NCBI RefSeq assembly: GCF_027706845.1
Contig: NZ_JAQGCZ010000019.1
Span: forward strand, 1-64,000
Reading direction: 5' to 3'
Origin: Mycolicibacterium sp. BiH015
GTDB taxonomy: Bacteria; Actinomycetota; Actinomycetes; Mycobacteriales; Mycobacteriaceae
Length of the DNA: 64,000 nucleotides
The notes under the pieces are model-generated. The model made no database searches. It was not told where the DNA came from and saw nothing but the letters and a program-made list of their open reading frames with translations. The position numbers and the translations under genes are program-made. Shown here in pieces: positions 9,591 to 18,483 of the stretch. Each line of letters opens with the position of its first letter. Within the stretch, counting starts at the first letter, position 1.

Positions 9591-10706
9591 ATGAATCTCA
9601 GCTCGCTCGACGAGTACCCGATCCATCAGGTGGCGGCACCCGTCGGCTCCCCGGCCACCTCCGATCGGAACTTCTACGATCGGTCGTACTTCAACGTGCT
9701 CGACCGGGGCGGCGCGTTCATGGCGCTGACAGGTATCGGCTACTACCCGAGGCTCGGCGTCAAAGATGCGTACTTTCTGGTCCGCAGGGGCGACACTCAG
9801 ACGGCGGTGCATTTCAGCGATGCGATCGACGACGATCGGCTGCACCAGAATGTCAACGGCTACCGCCTGGACGTCGTGGAACCGCTCCACGAGCTCCATC
9901 TGACAGTGGCTGAGACTGAGGGAGTTTCGGCGGATCTGACCTGGCGAGGGTTGTTCCCGGCCGCACTCGAACATCCCCACGAAATGCTCACCGAGCGCCG
10001 AGTGACGTTGCAGGCGTGCAGGTTCGCCCAGGTAGGTACCTGGGAGGGTTGGATCGAGGTGGACGGCGACCGGATGGCGGTCGAGCCCGCAGGCACGGTC
10101 GGCTCTCGTGATCGGTCGTGGGGCATCAGGCCTGTCGGCGAGCCGGAACCCGCAGGCCGTCCCGACACCGCATTCCAAGGCATGTGGTGGCTGTACCTAC
10201 CGTTGGCCTTCGACGACTTTCAGCTGTTCCTCATCCTGCAGGAGGATCCGGACGGTCGCCGAAGCCTCTACGATTGCACGCGGCGCTGGAAAAACGGCAG
10301 AGTCGAACAGCTCGACGGGGTGAGGGCCACGATCCAATACACGTCCGGAACCCGCATTCCTCACGGCGCACACGTCGAGTTCATGAACCGAGCCGGGGAC
10401 CACATCCATCTCGACGTCACGTCGAAGCTGTTCGCCCCCATTACTTTCGGATCGGGATACGGCGGCGACACCTCCTGGGCGCACGGCACCTGGAAAGGCG
10501 GCCCGTTCACCGAACGCGTCAGCTTCGACCTTACCGACCCGACCGTGATGGCCCGGGCACCGTTCAGCCTCATCGACCACGTCGGCGATGCGGTGTGTAC
10601 GGAGCCTGACGGCACCACCCGTCACGGTGCGGGGCTGTTCGAGCACGCGGTCATAGGCCCGCACCACCCGTCGGGATTCCGCGACTGGACCGACGTGGCC
10701 GGGTAG
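9591..10706 (+). CDS. DUF7064/CrtC-like lipocalin-fold protein
   Basis: 371 residues with repeated beta-rich, tryptophan-rich segments (WGIRPVGEPEPAGR, WWLYLPLAFDDFQLFLILQE). It resembles the DUF7064/7065 and hydroxyneurosporene-synthase-like (CrtC/AttH) family found beside actinobacterial lipid genes. No catalytic assignment is possible. It is divergent from the TetR gene, with a palindrome in between, and 19 bp upstream of the PEP-utilising protein gene, so the two are probably one TetR-controlled operon. The start at 9591 has GGAGAG about 6 nt upstream. Confidence 0.75.
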   Translation: MNLSSLDEYPIHQVAAPVGSPATSDRNFYDRSYFNVLDRGGAFMALTGIGYYPRLGVKDAYFLVRRGDTQTAVHFSDAIDDDRLHQNVNGYRLDVVEPLHELHLTVAETEGVSADLTWRGLFPAALEHPHEMLTERRVTLQACRFAQVGTWEGWIEVDGDRMAVEPAGTVGSRDRSWGIRPVGEPEPAGRPDTAFQGMWWLYLPLAFDDFQLFLILQEDPDGRRSLYDCTRRWKNGRVEQLDGVRATIQYTSGTRIPHGAHVEFMNRAGDHIHLDVTSKLFAPITFGSGYGGDTSWAHGTWKGGPFTERVSFDLTDPTVMARAPFSLIDHVGDAVCTEPDGTTRHGAGLFEHAVIGPHHPSGFRDWTDVAG

Positions 10707-10725
10707 CGGCGGGATAAATCTCGAC

Positions 10726-13101
10726 ATGCATTCGCAGACAATAGATTTCGACGATATCACTGATCACACCTTTGGCGGCAAGGCCGCCGGCCTGGCGGAG
10801 CTGCAACGAATCGGGCTTGCCGTGCCGGCCGGCTTCGTCATCGTCGACCCCGGCAGCCACGCCGCTCTCGACGACGCCGTCGTCAGATTCAACGCGATGG
10901 CCGCCATCGGTATGACCCCGGTGGCGGTGCGCTCCTCAGCCGTCGGCGAAGACGGTGACGAGCACTCCTTTGCAGGGCAGTACGACACCGTGCTGGGAGT
11001 TGACTCCCTCGACAGCTTCCTCTCTGCCGTTGAGCACTGCGTCGCATCGGTGAGCTCGGAGCGCGCCTCCTCGTACAGCGGAGAGTCAACGGCCACCATG
11101 CATCTGGTCGTTCAGCACATGGTCGAGGCACGCGCGGCAGGCGTGGTGTTCACCGCCGATCCCGCCACAGGGCGACGCGATCTGACGGTGATCGATGCCA
11201 TCGCCGGGCTCGGCGAATCGCTTGTCGACGGGTCGGCTTCCCCGGATCACATCGTGCTCGACGCCGCAGGCGGCACCGTCGTCGCCGATGTCGGTTCTGC
11301 TCCGGTGTTGTCGGCCGGCGACATCGCCGAAATCCGATCCGGGGCTTTGCGGGCTGCGCAGCACTGGGACAAGCCGATGGATCTCGAATGGGCCATCGAC
11401 CGATCCGGAAAGCTGTGGTGGCTGCAGGCTCGGCCGATCACCACTCTGCCCGGAGATCTCAACGAGATGGACTCGCCGGTGGCCGGGCCCGATCACGTCT
11501 ACACCCGCTGCAACATCGGCGAGATGATGCCCGGGGCGTTCTGCCCACTCACCGCGTCCGTTTCGGGATTTGCCATCGACTACGCGATGCAGATGACGCA
11601 GGTGGTGGCGCGAGCCCAGCCGCGCTATGAGAAGCCCTGGCTGCAGGTGGGCTATTTCTACGGTCACATGTTCTTGAACATGACCGAGGGAACCGCTTTG
11701 AGTGCCGGAATCCTAGGCAACTCCCGTGAGCAGTTCTCGATGTCCATCTGCGGGCGGGTGGTCGACGAGCTCAAACCTGGCCCACCACAGAGGTTTACCC
11801 GCAAACTGGTCAATACCGTGCGCCTGGTGTCGTATTCGTTGTCGGTCGGCCCTGCGATCCGTCGACTCGACAGCCGGATTGCCGACTTCCCGGTTCCGCA
11901 CAGTAGCGACGCACGACTGGTGTTGCGACAGCTGGAGTTCGGCGTCGATCTGTACTGCGACGTCACGCTCGTCCATGTGCGCTCGTCGTCACGCGCGGCG
12001 GTGGCTGCCAACATCCTGGAAAGCACGCTGATCAAGCGGGCGATCGCATCGGGGCGCACCGAGGAGGATGGGCGTGCGGATGCGATGCGGTTGATGGCCG
12101 GGGCGAGCGACGTCGAGAGTGCGATGATGCTGGACCACTTGCAGGCCGTGGTGAAGACGCTCGCCGCGGACCGCGAAGCGTCCGAGCAGTTTCTCGCCGA
12201 TACGCCGCAGAAGGCCGTCACCGACCTGCGCCGAGCCGACAGTCGTAGCGGAACAGCGTTGCGGGAGTTCCTCCACCGTCACGGCCACCGCGGATACCGA
12301 GAGCTGTGTATGCGTGACCCGTCATGGGCAGACGATCCCGCCGGCCTGGGCTCCATGATGCAGGTCATGCTTCGGGCGACGCGCACCGCCACCAGCCCGG
12401 CACCTGAGCTCGCCCGTCGTGCAGACGGCGAGGCGATGCCGCGGGCCATCAGATCTCTCGCCCGCCTTGCCCAGGGCGGGGCGCGGGGACGCGAGAAAAC
12501 GAAGGCCAAGATGGCGCTCATGGCGCATACGCTCAAGCGCGGCTACCGCCACCTGGGTGAAGTGTTGGCCCGCACCAACCGGCTGCCCGATGCCGATCTG
12601 GTGTTCTTCTTCGACCGCGGCGAGCTTCGAGACGTCGTGGGAGACGGCGACATCACAGAGCTCGTGCAGAGGGCGCTGGCGCGTAGAGAGGCTCTCGCCT
12701 TTCAGGATGCGCTCGAATTCGAAGACGTTTCGGTGGGACGCCCCACTCCGGCGATCGCCCCACCGCAGGTGTCAGACGCCGGCTCCCTCGTCGGCCGACC
12801 AGCCGGTCGCGGTTCCGTCGAAGGGATTGTGCGCGTGGCGAAGTCGGTGCACGAAGCGTGTGCGGTCCAGCCCGGGGAGATCCTCGTCGCACCGGTCACC
12901 GATGTCGGGTGGACGCCCTACTTCACCGTGATCGCTGCGTTGGTCACCGATATCGGTAGCTCGGTGTCCCATGGCGCTGTGGTGGCGCGCGAGTACGGCT
13001 TGCCCTGTGTCGTGAACACTTTGGTGGGCACTCAGGTTCTGCGGACGGGCGACCGGGTGCGGGTCGACGGTGATCGAGGGCTGGTCACGCGTCTCGGTTA
13101 G
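10726..13101 (+). CDS. PEP-utilising / rifampicin phosphotransferase-like protein
   Basis: 791 residues in three parts. First is an N-terminal ATP-grasp PPDK/PEP-synthase ATP-binding domain (about 1-240; GGKAAGLAEL, PVAVRSSAVGEDG, WWLQARPIT). Next comes a large helical middle domain. Last is a C-terminal phosphohistidine domain with SVSHGAVVAREYGLP, His749 being the predicted phosphocarrier. This ATP / middle / His order is that of rifampicin phosphotransferase (Rph) rather than true PEP synthase, which has a C-terminal TIM barrel missing here. Rph phosphorylates rifamycins with ATP, giving AMP and Pi. Whether this protein does so is unknown; the middle domain may bind another small molecule. 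Probably co-transcribed with the preceding gene. Confidence 0.85.
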   Translation: MHSQTIDFDDITDHTFGGKAAGLAELQRIGLAVPAGFVIVDPGSHAALDDAVVRFNAMAAIGMTPVAVRSSAVGEDGDEHSFAGQYDTVLGVDSLDSFLSAVEHCVASVSSERASSYSGESTATMHLVVQHMVEARAAGVVFTADPATGRRDLTVIDAIAGLGESLVDGSASPDHIVLDAAGGTVVADVGSAPVLSAGDIAEIRSGALRAAQHWDKPMDLEWAIDRSGKLWWLQARPITTLPGDLNEMDSPVAGPDHVYTRCNIGEMMPGAFCPLTASVSGFAIDYAMQMTQVVARAQPRYEKPWLQVGYFYGHMFLNMTEGTALSAGILGNSREQFSMSICGRVVDELKPGPPQRFTRKLVNTVRLVSYSLSVGPAIRRLDSRIADFPVPHSSDARLVLRQLEFGVDLYCDVTLVHVRSSSRAAVAANILESTLIKRAIASGRTEEDGRADAMRLMAGASDVESAMMLDHLQAVVKTLAADREASEQFLADTPQKAVTDLRRADSRSGTALREFLHRHGHRGYRELCMRDPSWADDPAGLGSMMQVMLRATRTATSPAPELARRADGEAMPRAIRSLARLAQGGARGREKTKAKMALMAHTLKRGYRHLGEVLARTNRLPDADLVFFFDRGELRDVVGDGDITELVQRALARREALAFQDALEFEDVSVGRPTPAIAPPQVSDAGSLVGRPAGRGSVEGIVRVAKSVHEACAVQPGEILVAPVTDVGWTPYFTVIAALVTDIGSSVSHGAVVAREYGLPCVVNTLVGTQVLRTGDRVRVDGDRGLVTRLG

Positions 13102-13114
13102 CGGGCGCCGTGGC

Positions 13115-13762
13115 TCACTGTTGGGGCGCTTGGCCAGTGGCTTCGAAGATGACCCGGCGTCCGATTTCCACGGCGTGGTCGGCGAATCGTTCGTAGAAAC
13201 GGCCCAACAGGGTGATGTCGACAGCCGACTCCACTCCGTGGACCCACTTCTTGTCCATCAGCACGGTGAACAGGTGGCGGTGGAGCTCATCCATCACATC
13301 GTCGTCACGCCGAATCTTGGCAGCTTCCTCGGGATCGCGGGAGAGCACGACCTCCTTGGCACTGTTGCCGAGTTCGACGGCCACGCGCCCCATCTCGGCG
13401 AAAAAACCGTTGACCTCTTCCGGCACAGCGTAGGCAGGGTGGCGTCGGCGCGCGATCTTCGCCACGTGTAGCGCGAGCGCGCCCATCCGTTCGGCGTCGG
13501 CGACATTCTGCATGGAACCGACCACGATGCGCAGATCGCCGGCGACCGGCGCTTGCCGCGCGAGGAGAACAAATGCCGACTGTTCGGCGCCGGCCTGCAT
13601 CCGGGTGAGGTGTTCATGGTCGGTGATGACCTGTTCGGCCATGACCAGATCCGCTTGCAGAAGGCCGTGCGTGGCACGCTCCATCGCCAATCCAGCAAGC
13701 CCGCACATCTGACTCAGCGTCTCGATCAGCGAGTCCAGCTGTTCGTGAAACTCGGTGCGCAT
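13115..13762 (-). CDS. phoU: PhoU-type phosphate transport regulator
   Basis: 215 residues, the normal size for PhoU/PhoY: two three-helix-bundle PhoU repeats, with acidic metal-binding patches such as [15 protein letters not shown] and [18 protein letters not shown]. PhoU links the Pst phosphate transporter to the SenX3-RegX3 two-component system and represses the phosphate-starvation response when phosphate is plentiful. No pst or two-component gene is adjacent. Convergent with the PEP-utilising protein gene. Confidence 0.93.
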   Translation of the reverse strand: MRTEFHEQLDSLIETLSQMCGLAGLAMERATHGLLQADLVMAEQVITDHEHLTRMQAGAEQSAFVLLARQAPVAGDLRIVVGSMQNVADAERMGALALHVAKIARRRHPAYAVPEEVNGFFAEMGRVAVELGNSAKEVVLSRDPEEAAKIRRDDDVMDELHRHLFTVLMDKKWVHGVESAVDITLLGRFYERFADHAVEIGRRVIFEATGQAPQQ

Positions 13763-13830
13763 CGTCCCAGCTTAAAGGGACTCAGCCCGAAACCCGGGTT
13801 CCGCCGCCAATTGACACCGACATCAAATGG

Positions 13831-15018
13831 ATGCACGATCTATTCGAAATATCGACCAATGCGTTCCATTATTGGACCGCAAGACCGAGGTGTGCAATGT
13901 ACGTCGACGGGTTCCTGGATCACATTGCCGCGGCCGAGACATTGGTCCAGAAGGCTCCGCACGTGGAGAACGAAGCCGACTTGCTGGAGGGATTGCAGTA
14001 CCTGGCCGGCTGCATCGCGGCGTGTACTCGCCTCGCCTTCGACTGCGACCGTCCATTCCTGCACTCCGGCACAGGACCTTTCACGAAGATGGCGCTCGGC
14101 AATCCCGACACGCTGTACTTCGGTACCTGGCTCCGGGCAGGGCACGAGTATGTGCTGACGGGACGCCGCGGCACGACGACGGACCTCAGCTTTCAGGTGC
14201 TCGGCGGCGAGTACACCGACGACAATGTGCCGGACAGCCACTTCGCATTCGACGATCGCGAACTCGATCTCGACGCCGACGGCCGTTTCGAATGGCGATT
14301 CACGCCGGACACCGACGCGCAGCTGGTGGTTCGTGAGGTCTACAACGACTGGTCAGCTCAACGGGGCACGATCGCGATTGCGTGTCCGGACAGCACCGTC
14401 ACACCGCGTCGCGCGCTTACCCCGGAGCTGATCGCAACCCGCTACGCGGCCGCGGGCACGTACCTCACGAGACGGATCAAGACATGGCTTGCGTTCCCGC
14501 AGTGGTTCTACCTCAACGTCCCTGTGAATACGTTGACCGCGCCGCGAGTGACGCCTGGCGGCCTGGCAACCCAGTACTCCTCGGTGGGGCACTTCGACCT
14601 CGGCCCTGAACAGGCCATGGTGATCACGCTGCCGGCTTCTGACGCTCCCTACGTCGGCTTCCAACTCGGCAGCATGTGGTACATCTCGCTGGACTACATC
14701 AACCACCAGACATCGCTCAACGGCACTCAGGCACAGGTGGACCCCGACGGGATGGTCAGGATCGTCGTCGCCCATCAAAACCCGGGCGTCACGAATTGGG
14801 TCGAGACACTGGGCCGTCGACGCGGTTACCTCCAGTTCCGGTGGCAACGAACGTCACGCGCGCTCACCGGAGCCGACGGTCCGACCACCGAGGTCATCGG
14901 CTTCGATGACATCGCGGACAGACTCCCCTACTTCGCCCGCGACACGATCAGCAGTGCCGGCTTTCGGAATCGGATTGCGCTGCGACAGAAACAAGTCGGT
15001 CTACGAATGGTGGGGTGA
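13831..15018 (+). CDS. DUF1214 domain protein
   Basis: 395 residues. The C-terminal half matches DUF1214-type beta-rich domains (FQLGSMWYISLDYINHQTSL, DPDGMVRIVVAHQNPGVTNW). The N-terminal half is DUF1254-like with a helical start. These proteins are common in mycobacteria and lack a defined biochemical role. ATG 13831 is used; ATG 13897 is an alternative, and a TTGACA box at 13811 would favour that later start. Divergent from phoU across 68 bp. Confidence 0.75.
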   Translation: MHDLFEISTNAFHYWTARPRCAMYVDGFLDHIAAAETLVQKAPHVENEADLLEGLQYLAGCIAACTRLAFDCDRPFLHSGTGPFTKMALGNPDTLYFGTWLRAGHEYVLTGRRGTTTDLSFQVLGGEYTDDNVPDSHFAFDDRELDLDADGRFEWRFTPDTDAQLVVREVYNDWSAQRGTIAIACPDSTVTPRRALTPELIATRYAAAGTYLTRRIKTWLAFPQWFYLNVPVNTLTAPRVTPGGLATQYSSVGHFDLGPEQAMVITLPASDAPYVGFQLGSMWYISLDYINHQTSLNGTQAQVDPDGMVRIVVAHQNPGVTNWVETLGRRRGYLQFRWQRTSRALTGADGPTTEVIGFDDIADRLPYFARDTISSAGFRNRIALRQKQVGLRMVG

Positions 15019-15215
15019 GATGGATGGAGCCTCGACGCGATCCACTCGCCGTCTTCGAGGTGGTCTGCCCGGCTGACCAGGGGCGGGCGGCCCTAACACC
15101 ACAGCACAGCAGATTCTTTGGTCGTTGCCACACGAGGCGCCGATATTCCACGACGCGCAGTCCCCTGCTGGGGATCCTGCAGACTGGCGGCGAGGGACCG
15201 TCTGTGAGACGAAAA

Positions 15216-15246
15216 TTGACACTGAGACATATTTTGCATCTATGTA
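15216..15246 (+). promoter_or_regulatory. Possible sigma-A-like promoter upstream of mce
   Basis: TTGACA (15216-15221) followed after 17-19 bp by TCTATG/TATGTA (15239-15246), in an AT-rich patch. It reads toward the mce operon but would give a leader of about 330 nt. Confidence 0.35.
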
Positions 15247-15405
15247 TAGCGGAGACGCTTGGCCAGCACAGACCATGATGAGGACCGCTTGCCTCCCCGA
15301 TAGGGCAGTACTCGTCTGACATAAGCCCACTTCGCGGAGGGAATGAGGCTTTCAGCCACATCGGACATGGTTCGACGCGCGGAAGAGAGTGCCGCTGGCC
15401 GCGTT

Positions 15406-15434
15406 GTCAATCGAACACAAGTTGCTATATTGTT
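15406..15434. promoter_or_regulatory. Regulon dyad, site upstream of the mce operon
   Basis: Left arm GTCAATCGAAC, 7-nt spacer, right arm GCTATATTGTT; 17 of 22 arm bases match the best site at 38290. It keeps the near-invariant CA, the central C-N7-G and the outer TGT. It lies 144 bp upstream of the yrbEA start and suggests that the importer belongs to the catabolic regulon. Confidence 0.6.
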
Positions 15435-15447
15435 CAATAGCGCGTAG

Positions 15448-15461
15448 GTGATCCAGGTCAC
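15448..15461. promoter_or_regulatory. CRP-like dyad
   Basis: GTGA-N6-TCAC, perfect in both inner half-sites of the mycobacterial CRP consensus, 116 bp upstream of the yrbEA start and 13 bp from the regulon dyad. A catabolite-type input to the mce operon is possible. A motif this short can arise by chance. Confidence 0.35.
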
Positions 15462-15577
15462 GGACATTGGTCCGACTATCGGAACTGGCACTACCGCCGC
15501 ATCCCCACGTCGTCACGCGTTCGGAAAGGTCCACACTTTGCTGAGAAGCATGGTCAGGCGATTGAAGGCCGTGTGAG

Positions 15578-16414
15578 GTGAACGCCGGCGCGCAAATCGG
15601 TACGGCCGAGTTACCCGTAGTTGAGCGTTGGACGACGGGTATTTCGTTGCCGAATGGGTTGTCGGGTGCGATGCAGGCGGTGGGTGGGTTTTTCTCGATG
15701 TCGTTGGATGCGGTGCTGTATGTGTTCCGCAGGCCTTTTCAGTGGCGTGAGTTTTTGGAGCAGTGCTGGTTTGTGGCGAAGGTGTCGATGGCGCCGACGT
15801 TGTTGGTGGCGATTCCGTTCACGGTGTTGGTGTCGTTCACGTTGAACATTCTGCTGCGTGAGTTGGGTGCTGCTGATCTGTCGGGTGCGGGTGCGGCGTT
15901 CGGTGCGGTCACCCAGGTGGGGCCGTTGGTGACGGTGTTGATCGTGGCCGGTGCCGGTGCCACGGCGATGTGTGCTGATCTGGGGTCGCGCACCATCCGC
16001 GAGGAGATCGACGCGATGGAGGTGTTGGGTATCAACCCGGTGCAGCGTCTGGTCACCCCGCGGATGCTGGCGGCGGGGCTGGTGGCGCTGCTGCTCAACA
16101 GCTTGGTGGTGATCATCGGGATCCTGGGTGGTTATTTCTTCTCGGTGTTTGTCCAGGATGTCAACCCGGGTGCGTTCGCCGCGGGGATCACGCTGTTGAC
16201 CGGGGTGCCCGAGGTCATCATCTCCTGTGTCAAGGCGGCGTTGTTCGGGTTGATCGCGGGTTTGGTGGCCTGCTATCGCGGGCTGACGATCACCGGCGGC
16301 GGCGCCAAAGCGGTGGGGAATGCGGTCAACGAGACGGTGGTGTATGCGTTCATGGCGTTGTTCGTGATCAATGTGGTGGTCACTGCCATCGGTATCCGGA
16401 TGACGACGGGATAG
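15578..16414 (+). CDS. yrbEA: YrbEA, mce transporter permease
   Basis: 278 residues, an MlaE/YrbE-family integral membrane permease with about five to six membrane segments and the conserved run TMCADLGSRTIREEIDAM-like (here AMCADLGSRTIREEIDAMEV). It forms the ABC-type lipid importer channel with YrbEB, the MCE proteins and a distant ATPase (MceG/Mkl), which is not in this window. The GTG start at 15578 gives a longer N-terminus than some homologues; ATG 15671 (MQAVGGFF) is an alternative. Wobble positions are rich in G and T (TTG, GTG, GGT), unlike the C-rich mce genes downstream. Five bp separate it from yrbEB. Confidence 0.95.
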   Translation: MNAGAQIGTAELPVVERWTTGISLPNGLSGAMQAVGGFFSMSLDAVLYVFRRPFQWREFLEQCWFVAKVSMAPTLLVAIPFTVLVSFTLNILLRELGAADLSGAGAAFGAVTQVGPLVTVLIVAGAGATAMCADLGSRTIREEIDAMEVLGINPVQRLVTPRMLAAGLVALLLNSLVVIIGILGGYFFSVFVQDVNPGAFAAGITLLTGVPEVIISCVKAALFGLIAGLVACYRGLTITGGGAKAVGNAVNETVVYAFMALFVINVVVTAIGIRMTTG

Positions 16415-16419
16415 CGGTC

Positions 16420-17277
16420 ATGGGGACTTCTACGGTGATCCGGTCGCGGTTCCCGCGGCTGGTCAATTACCTGGGCCGGCCGGTGTCGGTGCTGGGCCGT
16501 CTGGGTGATCATGTGTTGTTCTACGGCCGTGCACTGGGCGGGGTTCCGCATGCGGCGGTGCATTTCCGCAAGGAGATCATCCGGTTGATCGCCGAGATCT
16601 CCATGGGTGCAGGCACGTTGGCGATGATCGGCGGCACCGTGGTGATCGTCGGGTTTTTGACCCTGGCCGCCGGTGGCACGCTGGCCATCCAGGGCTACAG
16701 CTCGCTGGGCAACATCGGGATCGAGGCGTTGACCGGGTTTTTAGCGGCGTTCATCAACGTGCGCATCGCCGCACCGGTGGTGGCCGGGATCGGGTTGGCC
16801 GCCACGTTCGGGGCCGGGGTGACCGCCCAGTTGGGGGCGATGCGGATCAACGAGGAGATCGACGCGCTGGAGTCGATGGGGATCCGGCCGGTCGAATACC
16901 TTGTCTCGACAAGGATCGTCGCGGGCATGGTCGCGATCACCCCGCTGTACTCGATCGCGGTGATCCTGTCGTTTCTGGCCTCCCAGTTCACCACCGTGGT
17001 GCTGTTCGGCCAATCCGGCGGCCTCTATGACCACTACTTCGACACCTTCCTCAACCCGATCGATCTGTTGTGGTCGTTCCTGCAGGCCGTGCTGATGGCG
17101 ATCGCAATCCTGCTCGTGCACACCTACTTCGGCTACTTCGCCTCCGGCGGACCCTCCGGCGTGGGCGCAGCCGTGGGTAACGCGGTACGCACCTCCCTGG
17201 TCGTCGTCGTATCAGTGACACTGCTGGTCTCACTATCGATCTACGGCTCCAACGGCAACTTCAACCTGTCAGGCTAG
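16420..17277 (+). CDS. yrbEB: YrbEB, mce transporter permease
   Basis: 285 residues, the second MlaE/YrbE permease, with the same helix pattern and the conserved QLGAMRINEEIDALESMGI motif. It pairs with YrbEA. Most of the gene shares the G/T-rich wobble pattern, but the last 120 bp or so revert to the C-rich usage of the mce genes, as though a sequence patch ends there. Nine bp separate it from mceA. Confidence 0.95.
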   Translation: MGTSTVIRSRFPRLVNYLGRPVSVLGRLGDHVLFYGRALGGVPHAAVHFRKEIIRLIAEISMGAGTLAMIGGTVVIVGFLTLAAGGTLAIQGYSSLGNIGIEALTGFLAAFINVRIAAPVVAGIGLAATFGAGVTAQLGAMRINEEIDALESMGIRPVEYLVSTRIVAGMVAITPLYSIAVILSFLASQFTTVVLFGQSGGLYDHYFDTFLNPIDLLWSFLQAVLMAIAILLVHTYFGYFASGGPSGVGAAVGNAVRTSLVVVVSVTLLVSLSIYGSNGNFNLSG

Positions 17278-17286
17278 GGAAAAACG

Positions 17287-18480
17287 TTGAGCAGCAATCG
17301 CGTCCGCGTCGCAGCTGGACTGGCGCTGGTTACCGTCGTGATGTTCGCGGCTGCGATGTCCGTGGTGCTGTTTCGCGGAGACCTCACCAGGACGGTCGTG
17401 GTCACCGTACTTTCCCAACGCGCCGGTCTCGTCATGAACCCCGACGCCAAAGTGAAAATGCAGGGCATCACCGTGGGGAAGGTTGGATCCATAGAACTGC
17501 TGCCGAACGGACGTGCAGCGCTACATCTCGAGATGAATCCTGACCAGATAACGATGATCCCTTCAAATGTCGGCGTGGACATCACGTCATCGACGGTCTT
17601 CGGCGCGAAGTTCGTCGATTTGATTCCACCATCACGGCCGGCGTCGTCGGCACTGTCTGCCGGTCAGGTGCTCGAGGGCGATCACGTCACCGTAGAGATC
17701 AACACCGTATTCGAACGATTGACCAATCTCCTCGACACCATCGATCCCGTCAAGCTCAACGAAACACTCGGTCAACTGTCCCGCGCCTTGGATGGCAGAG
17801 GACAGAAGATCAACCAGATGCTTGCCGACCTTGATGCCTTTCTCACCCGCTTCGGGCCCAGCGTCCCGAACCTGCGCCGGGATCTCGCGGCGCTACCCGC
17901 CGTGGTTTCTGCATACGCCGACGCCGCGCCTGATTTCATGGAGGTGTTAGAACGTTCGACTCGCATCGGTGAGACGCTCGTCGAACAGCAGACAAACCTC
18001 GACGCACTCCTGGTCAGCACCATCGGTCTCGGCGAGATCGGGAACGCAGTTCTGACCGAAAACCGAGGCCCACTCGACGATCTGCTGCAGATCTTGGCAC
18101 CGACTACAGATCTTCTCAGTGAGTACCGCCAGAACGTCGACTGCACCTTGAAGGGATTGGTTCCGTTCACCCAGGGAGTTCCCCTACCGGAACCGGGAAT
18201 CATGGTGTCGATCGGTTTCACCTGGGGCATCGAACGTTACCGCTATCCCGGTGACCTTCCGAAAGTAGCTGCCAGCGGCGGCTCCAACTGCGAGAAGGTC
18301 GGCATGCCCGAATTGCAACCGCAGCAGATCTCACCGTTCTTGGTCACCGATATCGGCGGAAATCGTTGGCAGTACGGCAACGACGGCATTGTGTTGAACT
18401 CAGATGGACTCAAACAACTGCTGTTCGGGCCGATCGACGGACCGCCGCGCAACTCTTCCCAAATCGGAATGCCGGGGTAG
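17287..18480 (+). CDS. mceA: MceA-type MCE/MlaD substrate-binding protein
   Basis: 397 residues. An N-terminal membrane anchor (about 8-32) is followed by one MlaD domain (about 37-120, with AKVKMQGITVGKVGSIE) and a long helical region that builds the periplasm-spanning tunnel of the heterohexameric MCE complex. The start is TTG 17287, with an AGGGA-like site upstream. Which mce class (1-8) it belongs to cannot be settled by eye. First MCE subunit of the operon. Confidence 0.93.
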   Translation: MSSNRVRVAAGLALVTVVMFAAAMSVVLFRGDLTRTVVVTVLSQRAGLVMNPDAKVKMQGITVGKVGSIELLPNGRAALHLEMNPDQITMIPSNVGVDITSSTVFGAKFVDLIPPSRPASSALSAGQVLEGDHVTVEINTVFERLTNLLDTIDPVKLNETLGQLSRALDGRGQKINQMLADLDAFLTRFGPSVPNLRRDLAALPAVVSAYADAAPDFMEVLERSTRIGETLVEQQTNLDALLVSTIGLGEIGNAVLTENRGPLDDLLQILAPTTDLLSEYRQNVDCTLKGLVPFTQGVPLPEPGIMVSIGFTWGIERYRYPGDLPKVAASGGSNCEKVGMPELQPQQISPFLVTDIGGNRWQYGNDGIVLNSDGLKQLLFGPIDGPPRNSSQIGMPG

Positions 18481-18483
18481 GGC

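Larger units (their letters stand above)
15019..15577. other. 559-bp gene-free region upstream of the mce operon
   Basis: No convincing gene in six frames. It is more AT-rich than its surroundings in places, and holds a promoter-like TTGACA (15216-15221), a CRP-like dyad (15448-15461) and a copy of the regulon dyad (15406-15434). A long leader or regulatory region for the mce operon is the simplest reading. Confidence 0.6.

Noticed and set aside
9543-10178. Long open frame extending the TetR gene upstream
   Set aside because: It is antisense to the DUF7064-like gene; ATG 9542 begins a standard TetR N-terminus and the operator lies just upstream.
10726-13101. True PEP synthase (ppsA)
   Set aside because: Too short and lacks the C-terminal PEP-binding TIM barrel; the domain order fits Rph-like proteins.
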